A stretch of DNA of 64,000 nucleotides, taken from contig NZ_JAOQNX010000029.1 in the NCBI RefSeq assembly GCF_025961575.1, positions 1 through 64,000 on the forward strand, given 5' to 3'. The DNA is from Rhodoblastus acidophilus (GTDB taxonomy: Bacteria > Pseudomonadota > Alphaproteobacteria > Rhizobiales > Beijerinckiaceae). A program made the position numbers and the translations under genes. Below, one piece after another: positions 1 through 11,900 of the stretch. Under the pieces are notes generated by a model. That model searched no databases. It was not told the DNA's origin and was given only the letters and a program-made list of their open reading frames with translations. The stretch's first letter is position 1; the number at the start of each line of letters is the position of its first letter.

Positions 1-53
1 AACAGGTGAACCAAGGCACAAAACCCAGGTGAAACAGTAAGTTACACCACGAT

Positions 54-138
54 GGGAGAGTGTCCCGAGCGGCAAAGGGGGGGGACTGTAAATCCCCTGG
101 CTATGCCTTCGTAGGTTCGAGTCCTACCTCTCCCACCA
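54..138 (+). tRNA. tRNA-Tyr (GTA anticodon), CCA encoded
   Basis: The 7-bp acceptor stem pairs GGGAGAG (54-60) with CTCTCCC (128-134), followed by discriminator A and a genomically encoded CCA (136-138). The anticodon stem GGGGA/TCCCC encloses the loop CTGTAAA with anticodon GTA at 88-90. The T arm GTAGG-TTCGAGT-CCTAC (111-127) is perfect. The 13-nt variable region (98-110) is long, as expected for a class II tyrosine tRNA. It delivers tyrosine to UAC/UAU codons. The first 53 bases upstream hold nothing I can name. Confidence 0.97.
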
Positions 139-164
139 TTCCACCAAATATCTCCTGCGCGGCG

Positions 165-1943
165 TCAGTCTGGCCGCGCCATCAGGCGCACGATCGCGGC
201 GCGCAGCCGGCTGTTGGCCACGGGCTTGTGCAGCAAGGCGAGGCCGCTCGCCTTCGCCTCGGCGAGCCGGTCCTGCGCGGTGTCTCCGGTGATCAGCATT
301 GCCGGAATGGACTCGTTGAATTCCGAATGCAGCCGCGCCACCACGTCGATGCCCGTTTCGTCATTGCGCAGGCGATAATCGGAAATGATCAGGTCGGGCC
401 GCAGCGGACAGGTCGAGAATTGGGCGATGATCTCGTCGCCCGAGCCGCCGACGATCACGCTGTAGCCCCAGCTCGTAAGCAGCGCCCCCATTGCGTCGCG
501 GATGGAGGCCTCGTCGTCGATGACCGCGATCACGCCACGGCTTTTCGCAGGCGGTTCCTTGCCGGCCGGCTCCACCGGGACGGGGCCTCTGGCGAGCGGG
601 AGGACGACGGTGAAACAGGAGCCTCGGCCAAGGCTCGACCGGCAGGACACCGGGCAATCCAGCAGGCGCGACAGGCGCCGCACAATGGCCAGGCCGAGAC
701 CGAGGCCCTTCTGGCGGTCGCGTTCGGAATTGTCGACCTGAAAATATTCATCGAAAATCTTGTCCTGGTTCGCCGGCGCGATGCCGACGCCTGTGTCCCA
801 GATTTCGACGCGAACGCTGTCCTTGATCCGGCGGCAGCCGACGAGGATGCGGCCTTTCCGGGTGTGGCGCACCGCATTGGCGATGAAATTGCGCAGGATG
901 CGCTCCATCAGGATCGGATCGGTGCTGACGTTTGAGGAGGTCGGCGCCCGCCTGATCGCGATGGATTTCGCGCGCGCCTCCGCCTCCAGGTCGTCGCAGA
1001 TGCGGTCGAGCAGCGGTTGCAGCGCGACATTTTGCATGCGCGCCTCGACCACGCCCGCGTCGAGTTTGGAAATATCGAGCAGCGCGCCGAACAGCGCGTC
1101 GAGGGCTGCGACCGACGTTTCGATCTTTTCCGTCAGCCGCACGGCGTCGTCCGGCAAGCGTGTGGCGCGCAGCGCGCCGACCAGCATGCCGATCGCGTGA
1201 ACCGGCTGGCGCAGGTCGTGGCTCGCCGCGGCGAGGAAGCTCGATTTGGCGTGATTGGCCTGTTCGGCGATTTCGATCTGCGTTTGCAGATGAGCGGCGA
1301 GTTCCGCGGCCTTCAGCCGCAATTCCACGTGCTCCTTGAAAATCCTGGCGGTCTGCAGCCCGAGCGCCAGCAGGGTGATGATGTAGTTCGGCATGAGGAT
1401 CGCGGCTTGCGCGATCACCGGCTCCTTCGAACTCCAGGAGGCGATGGCGAAGGGGAGGCTGGCCGGGAGAAAAAAGGCGAGCGCGGCGGGCAGGTAGGAC
1501 CCGAACGCCGGCACGGCGGCGGTTGCGGTGACCAGCGTGACGCAGACCACCAACATATGCACGTCGGCGCGCTGGCTTTGTTCGACGGAGACCGAGGCCC
1601 AGCCCCAGGCGCAGCCCTCGACGAAGGCGACCAGCGTGAACGCCGTCGCCCATGGCCGCCATCGGCCGGGCGTTGGCCTGCGGCGATAGAGCAAGAGCAG
1701 GCCGAGATGCGCAAGCACGCATGCGGCGATCAGGACGAACCATGCGGCGCCGACGGTCGCGTCGAGCACGCCCAATTGGGACAGCGCAGCTTCAACCATG
1801 ATGCAGGCGAGGCCGGCGCCGATGACGCCCGGCGCCACATTCTTGAAAAGGGACTCGATCTGCTGGGCGCGCACACGGTCGATGGCGGCGCCGGACGTGC
1901 GGCTGGCGCCGTCTGACCCGAGCCCCCTCCCGTCGTCCTTCAC
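165..1943 (-). CDS. Membrane hybrid sensor histidine kinase with C-terminal receiver
   Basis: A 592-residue kinase. The N-terminal half (about residues 30-195) has several hydrophobic helices separated by short loops, consistent with a polytopic sensor of unknown ligand. A short coiled linker leads to the HisKA box with ASHDLRQP, phospho-acceptor His about 242. The HATPase has an N box (RNFIANAVRHT), a G1 box (DTGVGIAP) and a G2 box (GLGLGLAIV). A receiver domain (about 470-590) has acidic pair DD and phospho-Asp about 522 in IISDYRL. It lies 31 bp downstream of the response regulator gene on the same strand, so the two are probably one operon and cognate. The receiver may act as an internal sink or relay. 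The signal is not deducible. Confidence 0.93.
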   Translation of the reverse strand: MKDDGRGLGSDGASRTSGAAIDRVRAQQIESLFKNVAPGVIGAGLACIMVEAALSQLGVLDATVGAAWFVLIAACVLAHLGLLLLYRRRPTPGRWRPWATAFTLVAFVEGCAWGWASVSVEQSQRADVHMLVVCVTLVTATAAVPAFGSYLPAALAFFLPASLPFAIASWSSKEPVIAQAAILMPNYIITLLALGLQTARIFKEHVELRLKAAELAAHLQTQIEIAEQANHAKSSFLAAASHDLRQPVHAIGMLVGALRATRLPDDAVRLTEKIETSVAALDALFGALLDISKLDAGVVEARMQNVALQPLLDRICDDLEAEARAKSIAIRRAPTSSNVSTDPILMERILRNFIANAVRHTRKGRILVGCRRIKDSVRVEIWDTGVGIAPANQDKIFDEYFQVDNSERDRQKGLGLGLAIVRRLSRLLDCPVSCRSSLGRGSCFTVVLPLARGPVPVEPAGKEPPAKSRGVIAVIDDEASIRDAMGALLTSWGYSVIVGGSGDEIIAQFSTCPLRPDLIISDYRLRNDETGIDVVARLHSEFNESIPAMLITGDTAQDRLAEAKASGLALLHKPVANSRLRAAIVRLMARPD

Positions 1944-1974
1944 GGAACCGGCCTCCGCTTCGCTCGAAAATGCT

Positions 1975-2607
1975 CTAGATCAGGCCGGCCTCGCGTCCGG
2001 CTGTCGCGGCCTGGGTGCGGTTGACGACATTCAGCGCCCGGAACACCGCGGACACATGGATCTTGACGGTCTTTTCCGAAAGGTTCAGGCGCGCGGCTAT
2101 GGCCTTGTTGGATTGGCCCTGGCTGAGCAGCGCCAGAACCTCGATCTGGCGCTCGGTGAGCCGGGCCGCGTCCGGAACCGCCGGGCGCGCGGCTTGCGCG
2201 GAGGTCTCGATGGCGTCGACCATCAGCGGCGGCACGTAGAGTTCGCCTGAAAGCACGAGGCGGATGGCGGAAACGAGCGTTTTCCGGCTTGCCGATTTCG
2301 GCACATAGCCCAACGCTCCGGCGCCCAGGGCCTTCTGCACGTCCGAGGGCGCTTCCGAGGACGAAAGCACGAGCACCGGAAGCGCCGGACACTGGCGGCC
2401 GAACGCCTTGATGGCCGCCGGGCCGCTCAGGCCGGGCATGGTGAAGTCCAGCACGACGACATCCACATCGGCGTGGGTTTCGAGCAGAGCCAGGCCTTCG
2501 CTTGCGTCGCTGGCCACCAGCACCGACGCATCGGGGCACAGGGACTGCAGCAGCGCCGCAAGCCCCTCCCGAACGATGGCGTGATCGTCGACGACAAGTA
2601 ATTTCAT
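1975..2607 (-). CDS. NarL/FixJ-type response regulator (REC + LuxR HTH)
   Basis: A 210-residue DNA-binding response regulator. The receiver starts directly at the N terminus (MKLLVVDDHAIVREGL), with acidic pocket D7/D8 and phospho-Asp about D54 (VVVLDFTMPG). A LuxR-type helix-turn-helix lies at about 145-205 (LTERQIEVLALLSQGQSNKAIA... then SEKTVKIHV). I placed the start at the ATG at 2607, because the domain begins there; the reading frame extends a further 11 codons upstream (MRGRWSRHRYY) without domain content. It is transcribed away from the giant adhesin gene and toward its probable partner kinase. An inverted repeat about 60 bp upstream (2667-2688) is a plausible binding site. Confidence 0.93.
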   Translation of the reverse strand: MKLLVVDDHAIVREGLAALLQSLCPDASVLVASDASEGLALLETHADVDVVVLDFTMPGLSGPAAIKAFGRQCPALPVLVLSSSEAPSDVQKALGAGALGYVPKSASRKTLVSAIRLVLSGELYVPPLMVDAIETSAQAARPAVPDAARLTERQIEVLALLSQGQSNKAIAARLNLSEKTVKIHVSAVFRALNVVNRTQAATAGREAGLI

Positions 2608-2666
2608 GTAATACCTATGACGCGACCAGCGGCCGCGCACAAGTCCGCTGTCCTCACGATTGCGAG

Positions 2667-2688
2667 ACCTAGGCCTGAAGCCCTAGGT
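2667..2688. promoter_or_regulatory. Inverted repeat in the divergent region, candidate response-regulator site
   Basis: Perfect 7-bp arms ACCTAGG (2667-2673) and CCTAGGT (2682-2688) around an 8-nt spacer, with CCTAGG palindromic itself. It lies in the 381-bp divergent gap between the response regulator (start 2607) and the adhesin (start 2989). LuxR-type regulators bind such two-fold sites as dimers. Assignment to this regulator is inference. The rest of the gap shows no gene. Confidence 0.4.
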
Positions 2689-2988
2689 CATCTGGGCGAA
2701 TTTACTTGGAGATGGCGCCGCGGTTACATGGCGGAAACCTGAGAAAATTTCGTGACGCAACGTCCGCTGAAATCCTGCTCCCACCCGCGATGACGCGGAC
2801 GCGCCGGAGATCTCGAGGGTGGCGCGGTCTCGAGACAGGTTCGTTTTGGCTCCATTACTTCAATTGGACAGTCTTGCGTCAGAAAATGACGTGGCGCGTC
2901 AGATTTCTACGCAAAGTCTCGGCCTGCGCGCTCCGGGCGCGCGGGCGCGATGTCATGGCCCTGTTGGCCGGCTTTACGGAGGATCGTC

Positions 2989-5900
2989 ATGGTTGGCGTG
3001 AGCAATCCCTCGGCGTCCTGGAACGGCAATTCGGACAATTGGACCACGGCGGCCGACTGGTCGGACGGCGCCATTCCCGATCCCACCACCGCCGTGACGA
3101 TCAGCGCCGGCGATCCCCAGATCACCAGCAATGTCGGAACCATCTCGTCGCTGACCGTCTCTTCGGCGCTGTCGATCCTGGGCGGCGGCGTCTTGAACGT
3201 GACGGGCGCGACCCTGCTGTCGGGCGGCGGCGTGATCGACCTTCGCAACGGCGGGCGGCTGACCACTTCGGCGGGTCTCACCGTCAGTGGCGGCAACGGG
3301 CGGCTGAAGGTCGATTCCTACGGCGGGCCGGGCGGCAGCCAGGTCACGATCGGCGGCAATCTCGTCAACGCCTCCTCTGGCGTTTATTCGGACGGCGGCG
3401 TGTCCGTCGGCAATAACAGCATGGGGCAGGCCGACGCGCTCACGGTTCAGGGAACGCTCACCAACACCGGCGGCCTCGTGACGGTGACGGGCGGCAATGT
3501 GGCCGGGGCGACGGCGAAACTGACCGTGACCGGCGCGGCGGCCGCGACGCTGACCGGAACCTTCAATATCGTCGGCAATGCCGGGGGCGCGATTCTGCAA
3601 TATGGCTCGGGGGCCGTCACGCAGATCGGCGACGGCGCCAGCAATGGCGGCTGGCTCGCTCTCGATGGCGCCAACGCCTTTGCCGAGGTCGGCGCCAGCA
3701 ACAGCAACAGTCTGCTCGCCACGCTCGCGACCCTCGCCAACAATGGCGGGCTCGATCTGCGCGACGGCGCCAGCGTGACCACCACGACCGGGCTTGCGGT
3801 CAGCGGCGGTAATGCGCGGTTGAAGATCGACGCCTATGGCGGGTCCGGCGGCAGCCAGGTCACCATTGGCGGCAACCTCATCAACACGTCCTGGGGCTGG
3901 TATAACGACGGCGGCGTGTCCGTCGGCAATAACAGCATGAGCCATGCCGACTCTCTGACGGTGAAGGGAACGCTCACCAACACCGGCGCGCTCGTGACGC
4001 TGGCGGGCGGCAATGTCGCCGGGGCGACGGCGCAACTGACCGTGACCGGCGCGGCTGCGGCGACGCTGACGGGCCAGTACAATATCGTCGCCAACGCCGG
4101 CGGCGCGGTCCTGCAATATGGCTCGGGCGCGGTGACGCAGATCGGCGACGGCGCCAGCAACAGCGGCTGGCTCACTCTCGACGGCGCCAACGCCTATGCC
4201 GAGGTGGGCGCCAGCAACAGCAACAGTCTGCTCAATACGCTCGCGACCCTCGCCAACAATGGCGGGCTCGATCTGCGCAATGGCGCCGGCGTGACCACCA
4301 CGACCGGGCTGACAGTGAACGGCGGAACGGCGCGGCTGAAGATCGATTCCTATGGCGGGTCCGGCGGCAGCCAGGCGACGATCGGGGGCAATCTGGTCAA
4401 CACGTCGCTCGGTTATTATAGCGACGGCGGCGTGTCCGTCGGCAATAACAGCATGAGCCATGCCGACACGCTGACGGTGAAGGGAACGCTCACCAACACC
4501 GGCGCGCTCGTGACGCTGGCGGGCGGCAACGCCATCGGCGCGACGGCGCAACTGACCGTGACCGGCGCTGCGGCCGCGACGCTGACGGGGACTTACAATC
4601 TTGTCGCCAATGCCGGCGGCGCCGCCCTCCAATATGGCTCGGGGGCCGTGACCCAGATCGGCGACGGCGCCAGCAATGGCGGCTGGCTCTCTCTCGACGG
4701 CGCCAACGCCTATGCCGAGGTCGGCGCCACCAACAGCAACAGCCTGCTCGCCACGCTCGCGACCCTCGCCAACAATGGCGGGCTCGATCTGCGCAATGGC
4801 GCCGGCGTGACCACCACGACCGGGCTCACAGTGAACGGCGGAACGGCGCGGCTGAAGATCGATTCCTATGGCGGGTCCGGCGGCAGCCAGGTCACTGTTG
4901 GCGGCAATCTGGTCAACACGTCGATCGGTTATTATAGCGACGGCGGCGTGTCCCTCGGCAACAGCAGCATGACGCATGCCGACACGCTGACGGTGAAGGG
5001 CACGCTCACCAACACCGGCGCTCTCGTGACACTGACGGGCGGCAACGCCATCGGCGCGACGGCGCAAGCGACCGTGACCGGCGCGGCGGCCTCGAAACTG
5101 ACCGGGACCTACAACATCGTCGGCAACGCCGGCGGCGCGGTCCTGCAATATGGCTCCGGCGCCGTGACGCAACTCGGCGACGGCGCCGGCAACGGCGCCT
5201 GGCTCTTGCTCGACGGCGCCAATGCTTTTGCCGAAGTCGGCGCCACCAGCAGCAACAGCCTGTTCAATGCGCTGTCGAGCATCGACGCGAACAGCGGCCT
5301 CGATCTGCGCGACGGCGCCAGCGTGACCACCACGACCGGGCTGACGCTGAACGGCGGCAGCGCGCGGCTGAAGATCGACGCCTATGGCGGGTCCGGCGGC
5401 AGCCAGGTCATTGTTGGCGGCAATCTCGTCAACAGCTCGTTCGGCTCCTACAATGACGGCGGCGTGTCCGTCGGCAATAGCGGCATGAGCCATGCCGATT
5501 CGCTCACGGTGAAAGGGACGCTCACCAACACCGCCGCCCTTGTCACATTGACGGGCGGCGCAACCGGCGCGACAGCGCAACTGAGCGTGACCGGCGCGGC
5601 GGCCGCGAAGCTGACGGGCACATACAGCATTGTCGGCAATGCCGGCGGCGCGGTCCTGCAATATGGCTCCGGAGGCGTGACGCAACTCGGCGACGGCGCC
5701 GGCAATGGCGGCTGGCTCACCATCGACGGCGCCAACGCTTTTGCCGAGGTCGGCGCCACCAACAGCAACAGCCTGTTCAATGCGCTGTCCGGGATCGACG
5801 CGAACAGCGGCCTCGATCTGCGCGACGGCGCCAGCATCACAACCACGACCGGACTGACGCTGAACGGCGGCGCGGCGCGGCTGAAGGTCGACGCCTATGG

Positions 5901-8900
5901 CGGCGTTGGCGGAAGCCAGGTCACCATCGGCGGCAATCTGGTCAACAGTTCGTTCGGCTCCTATAACGACGGCGGCGTCTCCGTCGGCGGCAGCAACGTC
6001 AGCCAGGCGGATTCGCTGACCGTCAAGGGGAATGTCGTCAATTCCGGCGCGATCACGCTCAACAGCGGCGCGGGGCGGGCGTCGCTGACGGCGACCGGCG
6101 CCGTGGTGAACAGCGGCGCTCTCAACGCCTATTTCGACTCGCTGATCAGCGCCGGGTCTTACACCCAGACCAATGGCGGCGAACTCACGCTCGAACTGCA
6201 GGGAACCGACGCCGCCCATCACGCGGCCGTCGCGGCGACCGGCGGCGTGACCCTCAACGGCGGAACGCTCAACACGCCGGCGAACACGCTCACCTTCGCC
6301 GCGGGCCAGACCTTCAACCTTTTCACCTTCGCCTCCGGCCAGCTCAACGGCATTTTTAGCGCCCTCGGCGCCCAGGCGGACGGAACGACCTTCAATCTCG
6401 GCAACGGACTGCTGCTCGGCATCGAATATCAAAACAGCGCCGGCCTCATTCAGGAGAAGATCGTCGCAGCGCCCGCCTCGACGGCGGACAATTGGACCGC
6501 AGGTTCGGGCGACTGGGGGACGGCGGCGAGCTGGTCGAACGGCGCGCCGGATTTCTATTCCGCCGTCACGATCTCAACCGCGGCAAATGCGGCCGTGACG
6601 CTCTCGGCCGACGCGACCATCGATTCGCTGAACATCGGCGCGAAGGACGCCCTGACCACCGGCAGCGGAACGGACCTGTCGATCGGCGCCGGCCTCACGG
6701 TGGCGGGCGCGCTCACCGTCAACGGCAAATCCTTCATCGACGGCGCCGCCGTCAACACCGGGACCATCGCCGTCGGTCCGGGCGGGGCGCTGCTCGACAT
6801 TCGCGGCGCGATCACCGGCGCGGGCGGCTTCACCCTGGGCGCCGGCTCCACGCTGGAATTCGGTTCGTCCGACGCCGAAACCGTCACGTTCGCCGGCGCC
6901 AATGCGACGCTGAAGCTCGACAATCCCTCGGCCTTTACGGGAACGCTCGCCAATCTGGCGGTGGGCGACGCCATCGACCTCGCCGGCCTCACGGTGGTCT
7001 CGCCGACGGTGACCGGCGGCAACACGCTCAGCTTCAAGGATTCCAACAACATCGCCTACAGCTACGCGCTCACCGGTTTTCCCGGCGGCGCCGGATTTGC
7101 CGCGCAGAGCGACGGCAATGGCGGGACCCTGCTGGTCGTGACCCCGCCGACGACGACGGTCACGGTGAATGCGGTCGAAGGCAACAACATCATCAACAAG
7201 GCGCAGGCGCAGGCGGGCGTGCCGCTCGGCGGGAGCATCGCCGGGCTCGCGTCGGGCGCCACATTCTCGGTCAAGGTGGTCGACGGCGCCTTCAGCAAAA
7301 CCTACACGGCGACGGTCAATGCGGACGGCAAGACCTGGAGCGCGACCATTCCCGCCGCCGATGCGATCACGCTGCCGGATGGCTCCGCCTCGGTGACGGC
7401 GATCGCCAGCGCCTCGGCGCAGGCGTCGCAGAGCGTGGTCGTCCACCAGACCCTGCCGACCCTGGCGATTTCGCCGGTGGACGGCAACAATATCATCAAC
7501 GCCGCCAATGCGGCGGCGGGAGTGACGATTGCGGGGACCTCAACGGGTCTCGCCTCCGGCGCGACTTTTGGCGTCACGCTGACCGACGGGACGTTTTCCA
7601 AAGCTTATACGGCGACGGTGGGACCGGGCGGCGCCTGGACCACGACGGTTCCGGCCGCCGACGCCAAAACCCTTGCGGACGGAACGGCGACGCTGACCAC
7701 CTCGCAGCCGATCGACGCCTATGGCAATCCGGCCAAGGCGGCGACGGGCGGCGTCACGGTCCACGAGACCCTGCCGACCCTGACGATTTCTCCGGTCGAC
7801 GGCAACAATATCATCAACGCCGCCAATGCGGCGGCGGGGGTGACGATTGCGGGAACCTCCACCGGCCTCGCCTCCGGCGCGACCTTTTCCGTTACGGTCA
7901 CGGACAATGGCGTCGTCACCAATTACAGCGCCACGGTCGGGTCGGGGGGCGCCTGGAGCGCGACCATTCCACCGGCCAACGCCAAGGCCCTGGCCAATGG
8001 CAACGCCCAGATCAGCGCCCAGGCTTTTGACGGCTTCGGAAATCCGTCGAATATCGCCGCCGACACGGTTGCGGTTCAGGGACTCCTGCCGACCCTGACG
8101 ATTTCTCCGGTGGACGGCAACAATGTCATCAACGCCGCCAATGCGGCGGCGGGGGTGACGATTGCGGGAACGTCCAGCGGCCTCGCCTCCGGCGCCACCT
8201 TCACCGTCACCTTGACCGACGGGACTTTCTCCAAGGCCTATACCGCGACGGTGGGCGCCGGCGGCGCCTGGACCGCGACCGTTCCCGCCGCCGACGCCAA
8301 AACCCTTGCGGACGGAACGGCGACGCTGACCACCTCGCAGCCGACCGACGCCTATGGCAACCCCGCCAAGGCGGCGACCGACAGCGTCACCGTCCATGAG
8401 ACGCTGCCGACCCTGACGATTTCGCCGGTTGACGGCAACAATATCATCAACGCCGCCAATGCGGCGGCGGGGGTGACCATTGCCGGAACCTCGACCGGGC
8501 TCGCCTCCGGCTCCACCTTCACCGTCACCTTGACCGATGGGACCTTTTCCAAGGCCTATACCGCGACGGTGGGCGCCGGCGGCGCCTGGACGGCTTCGGT
8601 TCCGGCCGCCGACGCCAAAACACTTGCTGACGGAACGGCGACGCTGACCACCTCGCAGCCGACCGACGCTTACGGCAATCCGGCCAAGGCGGCGACGGGC
8701 AGCGTGACCGTCGACGAGACCCTGCCGACGCTGACGATTTCGCCGGTGGACGGCAACAACATCATCAACGCCGCCAATGCGGCGGCGGGAGTGACGATTG
8801 CGGGGACCTCCACAGGCCTCGCCTCGGGCGCCACCTTCACCGTCACCTTGACCGACGGGACTTTCTCCAAGGCCTATACCGCGACGGTGGGCGCCGGCGG

Positions 8901-11900
8901 CGCCTGGACGGCGACCGTTCCTGCCGCCGACGCTAAAACCCTTGCGGACGGAACGGCGACGCTGACCACCTCGCAGCCGACCGACGCTTACGGAAATCCC
9001 GCCAAGGCCGCGACCGACAGCGTCACGGTCCGCGAGACGCTTCCGACCCTGACGATTTCTCCGGTGGACGGCAACAATATCATCAACGCCGCCAATGCGG
9101 CGGCCGGCGTGACCATTGCCGGAACCTCGACCGGGCTCGCCTCCGGCGCCACCTTCACCGTCACCTTGACCGACGGGACTTTCTCCAAGGTCTACACCGC
9201 GACGGTGGGCGCCGGCGGCGCCTGGACGGCTTCGGTTCCGGCCGCCGACGCCAAAACCCTTGCTGACGGAACGGCGACGCTGACCACCTCGCAGCCGACC
9301 GACGCTTATGGCAACCCCGCCAAGGCCGCCACCGACAGCGTCACGGTCGCCCAGGCCCATGGCCAGCCTCCCACCGTTTCCGCCCAGGAAACGCTGTTCG
9401 GCCTCACCAATCTGACCAGCGACACGATCACCGAGACGGCGACCGCGGCGGCGGGACTGACCATCGCCGGCGTCGAGGTCTTCGATGGCAAGACGGATCT
9501 CGGCGCAGCGACTTTTGGCGCTGGCGTGTGGTCGTTCACCGCGCAGAACCTGAGCGATGGCGCTCATCACTTCACCACTGTGACCACCGACAGCGCCGGC
9601 AACGCCACGACTTCAGCCCTGGCGGAACTGGATGTCGCGACCCAGCCGCCCAAGGTGACGGCGTCCGAAAGCGTCTCCGGCCCGACCAACAAGACGAGTG
9701 TGACCATCACCGGGACCGCGACGGCGGAAGCCGTGCCGGGCGACAGCATTTTGCTGGTGGAAGTGTTGAACGGCGCGACGCCTCTGGGCCCGGCGACGCT
9801 CAATGCAGCGACCGGAGCCTGGTCCTATACCGCGTCGGGGCTCGCCGACGGCGTCTACACGTTCGACACGGTGACCACCGACGCGGCCGGCAATTTCACC
9901 ATCACGACGCTCGCCGAAGTCGACGTCGCCACCAAGGCGCCGACGGTGACGGCGTCGGAAAGCGTGTCGGGCCTCACCAACAAGACCATCGACACGATCA
10001 CCGCAACCGCGACCGCCGAGGCCGTGGGCGCCAACGCCATCAAATCGGTCGTGGTTTATGACGGCGGCAAGGCGCTGGGGACCGCCACCTTGGCCAGCGG
10101 CAAATGGACTTACACCACCGGCGTGCTCGCCGATGGCGCGCATCTCCTGAAGACGGTGACCACCGACCTCGCCGGCAATGTCACGACCACGGCCCTCGCC
10201 GAAGTCGACGTGGCCACCAAGGCGCCGACGGTCACCGCCACGCAGAGCCTCTCCGGCCTCACCAACAAGACCATCGACACGATCACCGCAACCGCGACAG
10301 CCGAGGCCGTGGGCGCCAATGCGGTAAAATCGGTCGTGGTCTATGACGGGAGCAAGGCTTTGGGGCCCGCGACCTTCGCCAGCGGCAAATGGACTTACAC
10401 CACGGGCGTGCTGGCCGATGGCGCGCATCTCCTGAAGACGGTGACCACCGACACGGTCGGCAATGTCACGACCACGGCGCTCGCCGAAGTCGACGTCGCC
10501 ACCAAGGCGCCGACGGTCACCGCTTCGGAAAGCGCCTCGGGCCTGACCCAGAACAGGAGCAACACCATCACCGAGACGGCTGTCGCCGAGGCGGTGGGCG
10601 CGAATGCGATCAAATCCGTCGAAGTCTTCGACCTGTTCAACGGCGTAAAGACCGACCTCGGCGCGGCGTCGCTCGCCCAGGGCGTCTGGACCTTCACGGC
10701 GAGCAACCTGGCCTTTGGCGTCCACACATTTTCAACGGTGACGACCGACGCCGCCGGCAACGCGACAACGACCACGCTCGCCGCGGACAATGTCGAGCCG
10801 CCGCCGCCAAAGGTCAGCATCGCCCTGCAAAAGGATTCCAGCAACGGCAAGGCGATCACCAACACGGATGCGCTGACCGGCGGCGGCGACGCCAACGCCA
10901 CCGTCTCCTTCACCATCGACGGCGTCGCGGCGACCCTGACCGCCGCCGCCGATGCGACGGGCGCCTGGAGCTTCACGCCGGCGGGCCTGTCGCAGGGCGC
11001 GCATACAATCGTCGCCAGCGAAACCAATGGCGGCGGAACGGGCAAGGCGTCGATCGCCTTCACCTATGACACGATCGCGCCGGCGGTGCGCATCGCCACG
11101 CCTTCGGGCGCGGTCGCCAACGCCACGCAGACCATAAACGGCGCCGGCGAGGCCGGAACTCTCGTCCAGCTCTACGACGGAACGACCAAGCTCGGCGCAA
11201 CCGTGACCGTGGGCGCGAACGGGCTGTGGAGAGAGACGGTGACCTTGTCGGGAACCGGCGCGCACGCCATCACGGCTAGGGATACCGATGTCGCCGCCAA
11301 TGTCGGCGTCAGCGCGGTGACGACCCTTACGCTGGACAACCAGATCATCGGCAAGGCGGGACAATTCGTGCTCACCGGCACGAGCGGCAATGACCATATC
11401 GTGGTCGGCGCCGGCAATATCGTGGTCTCCACCCTCGGGGGCGACGACACGGTGACGCTCACCAATGCGGCGGGCCAGTTCCACCTCATTGTCGGCGGCG
11501 GCGGCTCCGACACGCTCGACCTCTCACAGACCACGGGCGGCGCGACGGTCAATCTGGCGCAGAACAAGGCGACCGGCGCGCAGATCGGGACAAATTTCGT
11601 CTTCAATTTCGCCAATATCATTGGCGGCGGCGGGGATGAAACCCTGATCGGCGGCCAGGGCGGCGGCCTGATCCAGGCGGGCTCCGGCAATGACGCGCTC
11701 ACCGGCGGCGGCGGCGCCAATACATTCGCCTTCCTGTCGCCGTTCGGCAAGGATGTGATCACCAACTTCCAGGCTTCCGGACGCAACCATGGCGTGGTCG
11801 TGTTCGACCAGTCGCTGTTCGCCAACTGGTCCCTGGTGGACGCCGCGCTGACCGACACCGGGGCAGGCGCCCAGATCGCCTTGAACGCGAACGAGACGCT

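Noticed and set aside
2974-6432. 1152-codon minus-strand frame opposite the adhesin repeats
   Set aside because: Periodicity simply mirrors the 516-bp coding repeats; no independent start or domain.
3259-10795. CRISPR-like or satellite reading of the regular repeats
   Set aside because: Units are 285-516 bp, keep one reading frame throughout and encode beta-repeat modules, so they are protein-coding repeats.
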